From Tilletia caries (Eukaryota; Basidiomycota; Exobasidiomycetes; Tilletiales; Tilletiaceae), in contig JALUTQ010000046.1 in the NCBI GenBank assembly GCA_032718865.1, forward strand, positions 248,001 through 312,000: a DNA stretch of 64,000 bases, given 5' to 3'. The translations under genes and the position numbers were made by a program. The notes beneath the pieces were generated by a model. The model saw only the letters and a program-made list of their open reading frames with translations. It had not been told where the DNA came from and searched no databases. Of the stretch, positions 33,558 through 44,376 are shown piece after piece (position 1 is the first letter of the stretch; the number at the start of each line of letters is the position of its first letter).

Positions 33558-33892
33558 TTAAGGGGTATTCAGTTTCTCTGAGTTCGCGAGTTTCCGGAGA
33601 TTATTTGCGACGAACTCAGACAAAATCAGACGCCTCCATATGAAAGCTCCCTGAGTTCACAACCAGCCGAAATCGGTCGAACTTTTCTTCCGTAAATCCT
33701 GAGTTCGCTCAGAGCGGCAAGCATCTTGAGTAGCAGCGACCAGCCCCATCCACATCACTTCTTCGTCTTCTTGACTTAGCCATCGATCAGAGTATCAGAC
33801 CTACCTACATCAGTCAAGACTGCACTCGTGAGTGTCTCGCGCTCCTGTGATTATCCTACGCACGCTGACGATGCTTTCTCCCTGTCGTACAG

Positions 33893-35645
33893 ATGCCCGG
33901 ACCGGCAAAGCGCAAGGCTTCAAGCAGCCTGCCTGCCAATCCTGCCCCTTCCCCAGCCAAGAAGGGCACGACAGGCAAGAAGGGGCGCAAGGTGAGTCGC
34001 AACCGGGTTCTACAACGCTCCTGCTTAACATCACTGACAACTGGCTCTTTCATTCCATTACAGGGCAATACATCAGCAGTCAACGACGATAGCAGCGCGC
34101 TTGCTTCCGCTGCTGCTCTGGACAAATCCCCTGCTGCTATCGACAACACTGGCGAGGGATCTGTCGAGAGTGGCAGTGGAGTCGAGCACGCTGGTGTCGT
34201 CGTTGGAAGTGCTGAGGAGAACGTGGTTGCTGCAAGCGAGTCGTCCGCGGCGGCAGGCTCTGTCTCGGTCAGTACAGCGCATACATGAATCATGATACGC
34301 GTTGAGATATAGCAGCAGGAGCGTTAACATGATTTATTACCCTTATCCAATTCAGACCCTCTCTGTACCCATCACACCCGCGAAATCAAAGAACAAGACC
34401 GAGGTCACGCCGCAATGGAAGAATGACGCGTTTGGTCCAGGTCATCCCTCGTCCTATACTATACTGCTCAACTGGTTACAGGAGGACAACAACTACGACA
34501 AATGGAACGGTTCTGAAGGGAACACGCAGGAGGAACTGGCACAGGACATCGTTCAACGAATGAAAAAATTTAAGATCAAGCAGATACGTAAACCAGGGGC
34601 AGTCGTGGACAAGGTCAGTACCAGTATCAAGAGAGACATTCTCCACAGCGCTGAACGCTCTCTCTTTCACCTTTTCGTAGATCAAAGCAATGGAAAAATC
34701 ATTCCGGGACGCAAACGACTGGCGTAAGCAGACCGGACAGGGTGTCTTGGATGACGCGGCGGATCTCGGAGGAGACGGCGACGAAAATGAAGAGGAAGAG
34801 GGACAACTGCGACTTGCCCTTGCGCTGTCGTCCGTCGAGGGTATGTAGAGCTGCTTTCTTGCCTATCATAGGGCATCATAGGCATTGAATCAAAGCTAAT
34901 TACATCTATTCTTGAACGCGCTGCAGATACGGTCCGTAAGATGTGTCCATTCTATTACGAGCTTGCGGAGGTCATGGGCGACCGTATCGCCGCCAATCCC
35001 AAAGGGTCTTACAGCACTTCCGCTATCGATGACCCCGCTGGGGAATCGTTGCGTGGTCATCTTCTGGCGTCTGATCAGGAGGAAGATGACGAAGAAGACG
35101 GCGGAGAGGACGACGGAGAGGACGAGCAAGGGGGGAAGGAAGTTGAAATTGGCGCGGAAAAGAACGTGGAAGAAGGCCGGAAGGACAAAGGAAAGCAAAA
35201 GGCTACGGAGAAGAGGGAGAAGGAGGAAGTGAAGAAGGAGGGCAAAGGTCGACCGTCGGACTCGGGCCGCAAGTTTGGCAAGAAGGACACCTCAAACAGT
35301 GAGTCCATGATGGATCTGCAGGCCATGTTGTTCCTTCTCGCTTCGTGCTCGCTGACAGCTCTCTCTCTATCTACATTCTACTCTTCGTCAGCTCCCAAGC
35401 GCAAAATAAATGCAATCGAGTTGGTTATGGAAGAAAGGGCCAAGGCACGCGGACAGATGGAGGCCGAGCTCAACGCAGCTAAAGTCGAAGCTGCCAAGAT
35501 GGACGTCGAGGTTAGCGCTACGAAGATCAAAGCGGAGAGGCTCGGCGCCATCATGGCATTGGCACGGGAGCTTCGTAACCAAGACGAGAACCTCTCGTTT
35601 TCCGAAGCCATGAAAGAAGCTCAAACTATGTATGAGGCCATGTAG
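33893..35645 (+). CDS. Harbinger accessory Myb/SANT-like DNA-binding protein
   Basis: Six exons, 33893-33991, 34064-34267, 34356-34613, 34681-34840, 34927-35298 and 35392-35645, join in phase to 448 residues. The N-terminus is basic and Pro/Ser-rich (AKRKASSS, AKKGTTGKKGRK). The middle block WKNDAFGPGHPSSYTILLNW, then NNYDKWNG, LAQDIVQRMKKFKI, and KAMEKSFRDANDWRKQTGQG has the Trp/Leu spacing of the Myb/SANT-like domain seen in fungal transposon proteins. A strongly acidic then basic region follows, and the C-terminus is a coiled coil (AKARGQMEAELNAAKVEAAK...). In PIF/Harbinger elements this partner binds the ends and brings the nuclease to DNA and the nucleus. No disruption is seen. Confidence 0.85.
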
Positions 35646-35680
35646 TGTTCATTACAATCAACCGTACTAGACAATGCACC

Positions 35681-37205
35681 CTAGCGTTGCTGTCTCCACA
35701 CTCGCGCAAATTCCTGAACCTTTTGACGCAGTATCTGTCCCTCTGTGCGCCCCACTTGCTCCTCTTGCGGTGCAGACTGTCCTACGTCTGCACCCACAGC
35801 ATGCAACGCCGCATCGCCGTCGTGCTCCCAGCGAGTGAAGTCTGGGCCGTGCTCTCGCTGAGCGAGTTCGCGCTCCTCGGCCGTGAGCCATTGACCAGGT
35901 TCCGCCGCGTCGTCGACGAGAAGGTTGTGGAGAACCACGCACGCTCGAATCCAGCACGCTGCCCTCGACTCCTCGAGCTCGTCTCTGAGCGAGATTGGAA
36001 GGGCTCTCAGAGACTGCCAACGGAGTTTCAAGATGCCAAAGGCATGCTCGACCGTGACTCGGCGTGGTGATGCGTGTTGGTTGAAGGCAACCTGACGGTC
36101 AAATGAGGCACGCATCGGCGCAATGTGGGAATAATATAAATGAAATGAGATGAGCAAAGAGACGGCCACGGGCCAGCTAGGAACTGCAGGCTGCTCACCT
36201 GCGACGGCGCCAGTGTTTCCTGTCCACGGTACCGACGGAACAAAGACACCAAATGAGCATCGCTCGTGTATCCTGAGTCGCCCAAAATGAACTCGTTTGC
36301 AGAAAAATGCTGATCAGGCGCCTGAAAGAGGGCGCACGCTCTGTAAACACGCTGGTCATGAGCGGATCCCGGAAAGCCCAGATGGAGAAATCGGAAGCGC
36401 CTGTCGATGTCGACCACAGCCAGAACGTTGAACGAGTAGCGATGGTGTCGGGTGAAGAAATCAGCCGCATTTTTTTGCGGGCGGGCGCGCCCGCGAAATT
36501 GATGTGTGTTCCATCTATGAAGCCGATACAGCCAGCGAGTCCGTGGTGATCGCTGAGCTGCTGCCTCAACTGCTGACGCTCGCCGAGAGATGGCCACCAC
36601 ACATATCTGTCTTCGATACCGATCAACGCACAGAGAACGCGATCCGTCCAAGAGATGACCGTGCCCTCTGCGATGGAACATGACAAAGAGGGGTGTGTGG
36701 GGAGGACACCCGTCAGCAGCTGTATCATCGACGAGAGATATGAAATTAACACCGTTGCACTCTCACCAGAGACCCCAAAGCGCTCCGCGATTTGGAAGGC
36801 TGTGGCACCAGTGCCGGAATGAGCCAATCTCCATAGGACCAGAAGAACTTGATATTGCACTGGATGCTGAGGCCGACCGCGCGCCTTTCGTGCAAAGACT
36901 TCGTCCGTCTCCAGCAGACTGACTACGTACTCGAACTGGGCTTTTGTGACTCGGAATCCACGTTTAAAGTCGTCTTCATTCCAGGACAAGTGTTGCACGC
37001 AGCGCGCGCGAGTTCTGCGTGCGCGCATGTCGTTTGGCAGACGGTCTCGAGACAGGTATCGGTTGCTATCGACGAGTCCAAGAGCTCCTTCAGCTTCCTC
37101 GACGTCGGCCTGGAACTCCTCGTCGAGTGCGGCGGCAGATAGCGAGAGACGGAGGCACCTGGAAAGACTTTGAATCGAGCGCGCTCGTTCTGATAGGCGT
37201 GGCAT
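35681..37205 (-). pseudogene. Harbinger DDE nuclease with A7 frameshift
   Basis: Minus-strand HARBI1-like nuclease. Start MPRLSERARSIQSLSRCLRL; then FRVTKAQFEYVVSLLE and a helix-turn-helix-like FQIAERFGVSG. The catalytic domain shows GFIDGTHINFAGAP (first Asp), VLAVVDIDRRFRFLHLGFPG, ILGDSGYT (second Asp) and VEHAFGILKLRW (Glu). The frame changes within a run of seven A (plus-strand T7 at 36470-36476); one more A would continue the family sequence. An intron lies at 36198-36092, and one or two short introns probably lie near GVSG (about 36700). Inactive if the frameshift is real; homopolymer sequencing error is the alternative. Confidence 0.85.
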
Positions 37206-37405
37206 GAAGGGGACATAAATGAATGAAAAAAAAAACGAGGATTACAGGTGAGAGGTGACAGCAACGCGTGGAAAGCGCGACGCGTCAGCACGACATGCGC
37301 TCCGCGGCGAAGTCAGGAAACCGGAAGAGAACGGGGGGTTTCAATTTGGGTAACCGAAATGATGAAGTCAGGGGCCGGCTCAAAACAAAACTGAACACCC
37401 CTTTA

Positions 37406-37972
37406 CATCCAAGTTTCCAGGCTCCCACTGTCCAGTCTCCACCGCAGTAGTCCATTTGGACACGTACGCTGCAGCCCGCGGGCCATACACTGCCAATGGT
37501 CGGCCGCTCTGGGTCAAGCCTGTGGGGCCCAAATGGTCAGGACCTTATTAGTGAAAAGGCTTTGACAATACATGGAGAAGGGAGGTCCGCGAGACTTTTG
37601 AAAAATGGCCTTGAACAAGCCTTTGACAAATTTTCCTGGCACAGTCCCTCACTCCCTCAGGCAGATGCTTGTCGCAGGCTCACAGAAATCCTTGGAGGAG
37701 CCTCCGCCATAAGCCTGTTGAAAGACTTACCGGGCTACTAGAAAGGCTTGACCAAGCATTCCTCGACGGGTCGCCCTGCTTCTGGATCCCGCACCAGTAT
37801 GGCCCAAGCTCAAGTCGACGCGTGTGCGCGCATGGGCCTCTCCGCCTCGTACCTTTGCCCCTTTCGCCCCTCCACGGACCACTCCAACTCTCTTCTTCAC
37901 CACCACAGCATCCCACACATGACACACGGCTAACCACATCCTCAACTTCACAGCCCACAGTCCGCGTTATGT
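37406..37972. other. spacer between Harbinger and hAT elements
   Basis: 567 bp with no recognised gene. Several AAGGCTT/AAGCCTT motifs occur at 37555-37760. Confidence 0.5.
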
Positions 37973-37980
37973 CTTCCTTA
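37973..37980 (+). repeat. 8 bp target-site duplication of hAT element, left
   Basis: CTTCCTTA, identical to 44369-44376, directly before the left TIR. Confidence 0.93.
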
Positions 37981-37999
37981 CAGTGCTCGGCAAAAAAAG

Positions 38000-38245
38000 T
38001 CATATTTAAGAGTCATGTTTATGACATGACAGAATATGATCCTATTTATTCATATGACATGACCGGGTTTTGGCCGAAAAAAATGGCGGTCATATTTATA
38101 TGACATATGACTTAACATGACCGGAATATGACTAAATATGACCAAATATGACCAGTCTAATTTCACTCATATCCGACATGACCATATATGATCCTATATG
38201 ATCCTATATGATCATATATGACCTTTCAAATATGACCGGCACTAG
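38000..38245 (+). repeat. left subterminal TATGAC repeats of hAT
   Basis: More than ten copies of (CA)TATGAC, TATGATC or GACATGAC in both orientations, mirrored at 44160-44350. Probable transposase-binding array. Confidence 0.85.
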
Positions 38246-38324
38246 TTTTTAGGTTTAAAGTTGGCGGAGATGGACGGCAGCCGGGCTGCGGCCTGGGTTT
38301 AAAATCCCGGAATTGCTGAGGCTG

Positions 38325-40074
38325 ATGAGTGATGACCGCACCCCCTTTGAAACTGCTCATTGCCCGATCCCCAGCTCCTCCGCGCTGTCGAGATGGCCCC
38401 CCAACACGAGCAGCTGCAAACGACCAGCAACCATCACATCAGAGGATCACGTCAACATCAAGCGCGTTCGCAACGACAATACTGCAGGTCTCAATGGTGA
38501 GTTGGAACCCTCACTCCCCTGTTATCAATGCTGCCAACGTCGGTTTCAGCGTCGTTGACATCGTTCCTCACTCTATCCGCTTTGCTGTTCAGAAGCATCC
38601 ATCGATACTCAGGATGCAGCCTTCTCCCTGGCCGACACCGCACACTCGCAGCCATCTCCCACTTCCAGCTCAAGCTCCGCATCCACTGGATTGTCATGCT
38701 CAGGTCAGTTCACTCATCTGCATGTCATCTGTTACGGCATCTGTGCGAAGCGGTCCCTGACGACTTTCTTTCGTCCGTTCTTGACTCTTACAGACGGACG
38801 CCTGGAATCCAACGCTCCTCGCGGCAAATCAAGCATCGATACAGTCCACACAGAAGCCCCAGTGAACGACGGCTCGCTCCGCTCTTCCATTGTGGGTGAG
38901 TTTGAGCATTCCTTAGGTTACGATGGCGTTTCGGCGCGTTGAGCTAATCACGCCCACTGTCTCTTCCACAGATAACGCTCAGTCCCCAGAACAAGGACAG
39001 ATTGCTCGCCTCTCACTCTCACCATTTCGCCCGAGTGAGGCGCCGTCTCCTTCCGCCGCGCCGCACACACCTCAGTCTACCATCAAAGTCGAGCCGGTGG
39101 CAGCAGCGCGGCCTGAATGGATTGCTCCCGTTACTTGGCGTCCCGTTGGACGGTACATTCGCGTTCGGAACGTCCCGTTGCTCGGTCAAGGCTCGAACGG
39201 AGAAGTTGCTCGCGTCCTGGACGCTCTCGGGGGGTCGATGCGCGCGCGCAAACGCGTCAGCTTCCTCAACAGCCCGCCTCGTTCCCTGCTATTCGAGATC
39301 AAAGCACTCACGCGCTTGCAAGGCCACAAGGGGATCACGGAGCTGATCGACATCTGCTACACGACGCACAAGGTCGATCTCATCATGCCGATCTACTGGG
39401 GATGCCTCCAAGATCTGTTCGATCAGGCGGAGGGTCGCGGACTCGTCACTTCGCTGGCCAAGAATCTTACGCTCCAGCTCCTCGTCGCCGTCTCGTACAT
39501 CCATCGTCAGGGGCTCATCCACCTCGACATCACGCCGGGCAACCTGATGCTCACCAGGGATTGTGTCCTCAAAGTGGGCGACTTCGGTATCGCTGCCCTG
39601 GCTGGACACGATGAAGACACGCGAACCTTCGGCACGTTTGGTTATACCGCCCCTGAGTGCCTGCTCGGTTCGACAAAGCCCACCTGCCAGGCGGATGTTT
39701 GGTGGACTGGATGCGTGATTGCGCACCTCTTCCTGGATCGTCCCCTTTTCGCCGAGTCACACGACGCCGCCAGCTCAATCCAGGATATTCTCCACTTCAC
39801 TGGCCATCCGGGTGGGCCTGTCTTTCCTCGGGCCCGGTTCTCGCCGTCTGCCTTCGACTTGCCAATGGACTGGCCTCCGGTAGAATCACAAGCAACGAAC
39901 ATCCTCCAAGACGCGGACGGGGATGCAGCGGACGTTGTGGAGAAGATGCTCTGTCTTCAGCCAAACCGCCGGCCTCACCTGGCGACCTTCTTCACCCATT
40001 GTCTCTTCAGCAACAGCCCGCCCCCAAACAGGGTCAACCCCATGCTACCTCGCATCAATGCCTCCATCCAATGA
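38325..40074 (+). CDS. CDK-like protein kinase carried within the hAT element
   Basis: Exons 38325-38496, 38593-38703, 38794-38895 and 38972-40074 join in phase to 495 residues. The N-terminal 170 residues are Ser/Pro-rich with possible SP/TP phosphosites. The kinase domain (about 205-460) has a Gly loop GQGSNGEV, a candidate ATP lysine in RARKRVSF, and FEIKAL as helix C Glu. The catalytic loop reads IHLDITPGNLML, so HRD is HLD and the usual Lys two residues after the Asp is Thr. DFG is present (KVGDFGIAAL), then TFGYTAPECLLG and DVWWTGCVIAHLFLDRPLF, a layout closest to CDK/CMGC kinases. There are no stops or frameshifts, in contrast to the neighbouring transposase. It may be an acquired host kinase or a passenger that affects the transposase or host. 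Catalytic competence is uncertain. Confidence 0.85.
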
Positions 40075-40280
40075 GCGCGTCGGCGAGGAGCAGTATCAAA
40101 ATCTATGCGTCTTCCATCAATCTTGATCATTCAATCCATTTCTTTCACGAGTCCATCTGTCATCATAGACGCGCTCGCATCCAGTCTCAAAGCAATTCCA
40201 TCCAGGCTCAAAGCAATTCGATCTCGGCATTTCTTCTGAAAGTTAGCTGACTGCGTTTGAGGCTTCGTCTTGGTCCGGCC

Positions 40281-43200
40281 TTAGGAGCGGTTGCGGATGC
40301 GGTCGATGCGCTTGGGGGCATTCTTGTTTGGCTGGCTCTTCTTCCTCTTGGTGTCATCAGGGTTGGGAAGTCGCTCGTGGCTGTAAGCTACCTTCAAGGC
40401 CTGCTCCGATAGCCCAGCAAGCTCGTCGGCCCCAGTCAGCAGCCAGTGTCTGGTGGTCACGAGTCTGGAGATGCTGGCCGCCGACAGGCTGGCCCTTCGA
40501 TTGGTGCTGACGAGTGCCGCCTGGGAGAAGACGCGCTCGACGGCGGAAGAAGAGCCAGGGATCGCGAGGACGATGCGCGCAAGCTTTGCTATCGTTGGGA
40601 AGACAGCCTCATTGTCCCGCCACCACTTGTACGGCGTGCCGTCCGTTTCTCTCCACGGGCAGGTCTTCGGATCGAGGTATCGAGCGACTTCGTCTTCCTG
40701 AGAGCCATCGTCCTGTGATATGGCTGATTCCTCTGCCGCCTGCTCTCTGCGGGCGCGTGCTGCTGAACAGGGTGAGGGTTGGTCCGCGTTGGTAGCGGGA
40801 AGCTGGGACATTTGCAAGGCCGGAGACGAATCAGGGGACTTGATATCGATCAGCTCGTCCAAAAGCTCGCGCAATGCAGTCTCCGCCCTCAACCGGTAGG
40901 CTGGGTACGATATCTTGAAGAGCTTGCGGTTGTTTGGGTGTAACAGAGTGGCGGCAAGGACGACACGATTACGAAGGGCCATCTCCCTGTACTTGCGCAG
41001 CTTGACCTCCATCGCGTTCAAGAACTTGGCGATCTCCTTTTTGGTATCGTCGTCCAACTCCTTGTCCGACTCAGTCAAGCGGAGGTGCCGAGCGATGTCG
41101 TCCCGAAGGCTAGCATGGTGATCGAGAACCGCATAGAGCGTTCCTTCTGTCTTCTCCATCTTCTTCGTGACGGCCGCTGCTAGCTTGAGGATGGGCTCCA
41201 GAAGCACCAGTTGGCGCCACTGTGTTTCCGTGAGCAGATAGTCGCCCAGCACCTCGCCTCGACGACCAATATGCGCTCGACAATGAGCGTCGATGGCGGC
41301 CCGTATCTTGAGAGCGCTTTGGATCATGGCGAAGTGCGAGTTCCAGCGCGTCTGGTTGGGTTTGGACGGGAAAGGCGCGCTGGCGAGGTCGGGGTCTCGG
41401 TGATACTCTTTGGCCATCTGACGCCTGAAAGCCGCTCGCCGCTGACTGCTGCGATGAATCCAGGTCGTAAACGCCGCCAGCTTGCCTACACCATTGACTG
41501 GCTTGGAGATAGATGTTATAGCGCTCGAAGCTTCTCCGTTGGCATCCGGTCCCCCCCCCATCGTCGTCCGAGCCGATGTCCTCATCGTTGGGAGCCATGC
41601 CTGGCTCGTCGTCCTCGTCGTCCACATCTTCATCCAAAGGCGGAGCATCTTCGTCACCATCGTCACCCTCTTCCTCCGCATCGTCGCCAACCAGCTCTTT
41701 ATCATCGTCCTCATCGTCCGTCTCGTCCGAGTCCGACGCTGGCACCTCCTCGCCGTTCTCGTCCGTGATGGTAATGGCTGGCTTGGGCCGGATGTCCAAC
41801 ACCTTCTTCTGTGTCTTGGTCTTGGTCTTGATGCCGAACTTCGCAAAGCCGTCTCGTACCGCAAGATTGATGTGGTGACAGAGACAGAGAATCTTGTAGT
41901 CCGCGGGCGTCCATGAGCCTGAGTTGCGAAGGCTGGCCTTGGGGAAGGCGGAGTGGGAGTTCTTCATCATCTGGTGCACCGAGGGATCATTTTGATGAGC
42001 CTGAGGATCACGCCGCTGCATCTTCTCCTGCGCCAAGTCGTTCTCCATGAGTGTGAGCATGCGTGTGTTCGTCCCCGCCGAGTCACTAGTCACCGCACCG
42101 TACCACTTGTCGTCCAAGTTGAGCTTCTTGATAGTGCGCACAAGGTGTCCTGCAAATGTGGCGCCACTGTGCTGCTGCTGAACGACGTCGAACGAAAGGA
42201 GGCGTTCGTGGTATTGCCACTTGGCATCGACGTAGGAACCGATGATCCCCATGAAGGAATGCTGGAAGCCTTTGTTGGTCCATCCGTCGTGCTGAAGCGC
42301 CATGAGGGTGTCGATGCCTCGGACCTCCTTCAACAGGTTGGACGCCAGGTGGGCGTGGAGCTTCTTGAGGTCGCGTTGCACCGTTCGAGCACTTTTGAAT
42401 GATATTGTCGCTCGGTGGTCGAGAGAACGAATCATCTGCTTCATGGACGTGGAGCTCAGAAGGGTGAAGGGCAAAGCATTCCGGACAACGCATACCAGAG
42501 CAAGTCGTCGTGTAAGGTCTATGTCGACACCTTGATGCGCATTCAGCCACCCGCGAACACTTGCCCCACGGTACGACCCTCCAGGGAGCGTAGACGACGC
42601 TGCCATCCCCGACCGTTTCTCGGCTCCTTCTCCAGCTTCTTTGAGACGTGCGACGGCGTGCTCGTTCTTCGGACCCGAGCAGCTGCCGAGATGCGTCTTC
42701 AGGTTGGTCGGTTTGCCTTGCATCGAAGCAGTCTTGGGATCGCCGCACTTGAGGCACAGCCAGCTCTCCTTGATCTTGTTGCCCTTCTTGAATGTGCTCA
42801 AGTACTTGAAGCCCTCGTATCCTTCTGAGAGCGTCCAGCCGAACAAACTTGCCTTCGCCGCGCGCGAAAGAGGAAGGCCGTCCTCGAACATCGGAGCGCC
42901 CAGCTTGGCCTCCCGTGCTGCTTGAGATTCAGAGCCCTCGCCTTTGGAGAGCGTGAGAGCATTGGTTGTGGTTGTCGGTACCTGTGGGACGTCGCGGCTG
43001 GAGCTGAGGGCCTTGAGGCGTTGCGCTTTCATGATTGCGAGGATCGAAGGGCCTTCCTCTTCGTCCTCGTCCTCGAAGTTGGGGGAGGGGGATAACTCCA
43101 GGCGAGCCGAGGATGCTACTGACCGTTGCAGGGCCGGCGAGGCAAGTAGCGGGGGCTCCTGGGACTGGTCACGCACAGTAGAGCGTGTCACCATCGAGTC

Positions 43201-44100
43201 ATTGGGTCTGGGAGGGTTGGAGAGAGGCCTTCGCTTCTCGGCTGGAGACGTAGGCAGCACCTTTGCCTGAGCGAGGAGTTTCCGCTCCTCTGCTGTGCCA
43301 GCGGCGCCGCGCGCGACGATCGGATTCGCTCTGCCCTTCCCCTTCTTCTTGGGGGGAGCATCGGCAGGAGAAGGCGAAGTCGACCGCGGACGAACCCCGG
43401 AGGTCGAGCTGGATGAATTGTCGAAGCCGGCCGGACATGGCCGCAGCCGAGGGAAGATCCTGGTCGCCGTCTCCCATGACGTAACCCGACATTATCTTGG
43501 GCGCTGCCGGGCGGGATGACTTGCGCACCGGACTGGCTTCGCGTGAGGTCGACCGCGCGCGTTGGGGAACCTGGAGTTTCTGAGAAGGAACGACGACCGG
43601 CTTGAGGAGCTGTTGTTGGTTGGCTTGCTGGTTCGGCGCGGGAGGCAGCGGCGAAGACTGAGAGCCGCCGGTGGACTGGCTCTGCGAGAATTGCAGGTAT
43701 TCCTCGAACTGTGTAGACCTGCGAAGCTCGGCCAGTCGCTCTTGTGATGCGGGAAAGTTGAGAGAGAGCTGAGAAGGGAGAAAGTGACTGGGTAAGTGCG
43801 CTGCTGGCAAAGAGCGGAGGACAAAACACAACATACCGGCTTATCGAGCGCCTGACTCTCCGTGTCGGGTTCATTGAGAAGGTTGGCAATCCTCCGAAAA
43901 GCTGCGGTGTCCTCAGGAGAGAGATTGGGAATGTTGTCGATTGTTTCGCCAAAGTGGTGGATCTGGAAGCCGTCATCGAATTTGAAGCGAGCGATGGCGT
44001 CGACGGCCAGAAGCTCGGCCTCCATCGCCGCCCTGACGGCGCTGGGCTCTTGCGTGACGACGGACTCAGTCATTTGGACCGACGGTGATGGTGTGGTCAT
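40281..44100 (-). pseudogene. hAT transposase with two apparent frameshifts
   Basis: Minus-strand gene. Exon 1 is 44100-43837 (start MTTPSPSVQMTESV); exon 2 begins at 43768. A BED-like zinc finger is seen at WLCLKCGDP...LKTHLGSC. The RNase H-like core has QHDGWTNKGFQHSFMGI (first Asp) and VTSDSAGTNTRM (second Asp). After an acidic insertion come RWNSHFAMIQSALKIRAA and the C-terminal hAT dimerisation region (WWRDNEAVFPTIAKLARIVL, GSSSAVERVFSQAALV). The reading frame moves by one base near 43427-43434, and again in a nine-G run (plus-strand C9 at 41551-41559); eight G would restore frame there. Otherwise all domains are complete, so the copy is recently inactivated or carries homopolymer errors. 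An undetected intron could explain the first shift. Confidence 0.85.
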
Positions 44101-44159
44101 CGAGGAGGAACAGCGTGGACGAGACACAAAGGAGACCTATTAGATTTGGCCACGCAAGT

Positions 44160-44350
44160 TATTTTCAAAATGAAATATGACCAATATGACACAAAAAACT
44201 AATATTTTTAGGAGTCGAAAATTTGTGGTCATATAAGATCATATAGGATCATATATGACCAAGTCATAATATGAAACATGACTTTACGATTTTGGCGCGT
44301 AGTCATATATGACATGACATATGACTTGAGGTCCAAATATGACAGAATAT
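44160..44350 (-). repeat. right subterminal TATGAC repeats of hAT
   Basis: Dense GTCATA/TATGAC motifs mirroring 38000-38245 and ending beside the right TIR. Confidence 0.85.
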
Positions 44351-44368
44351 GACATGTGCCGAGCACTG

Positions 44369-44376
44369 CTTCCTTA
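44369..44376 (+). repeat. 8 bp target-site duplication of hAT element, right
   Basis: CTTCCTTA, identical to 37973-37980, directly after the right TIR. Confidence 0.93.

Larger units (their letters stand above)
33561..37402. mobile_element. PIF/Harbinger DNA transposon
   Basis: A 3,842 bp element with terminal repeats AGGGGTATTCAGTTT (left) and the inverse of AGGGGTGTTCAGTTT (right), one mismatch in 15. It is flanked by TTA at 33558-33560 and 37403-37405. TSD TTA/TAA, short TIRs and a two-gene content (a Myb-like DNA-binding protein and a DDE nuclease, convergent, with 35 bp between the stops) are diagnostic of PIF/Harbinger. The Myb-like gene is intact. The nuclease has an apparent frameshift, so this copy may depend on another for movement. 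Confidence 0.93.
37981..44368. mobile_element. hAT DNA transposon carrying a protein kinase gene
   Basis: A 6,388 bp element with perfect 12 bp terminal inverted repeats CAGTGCTCGGCA (37981-37992 and 44357-44368) and a perfect 8 bp duplication CTTCCTTA outside. The 8 bp TSD and CAGNG start are hAT signatures. Subterminal regions (about 38000-38245 and 44160-44350) are dense in TATGAC/GTCATA motifs. Inside are a BED/hAT-type transposase on the minus strand and, tail-to-tail with it, a complete spliced kinase gene on the plus strand (206 bp between their stops). Both genes lie wholly between the TIRs. Confidence 0.95.

Noticed and set aside
38923..38971. Start of the kinase at 38923 (MAFRRVEL)
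   Set aside because: This stretch is intronic: GTGAGT at 38896 and CACAG at 38967-38971 join upstream exons in phase, giving a longer N-terminus.
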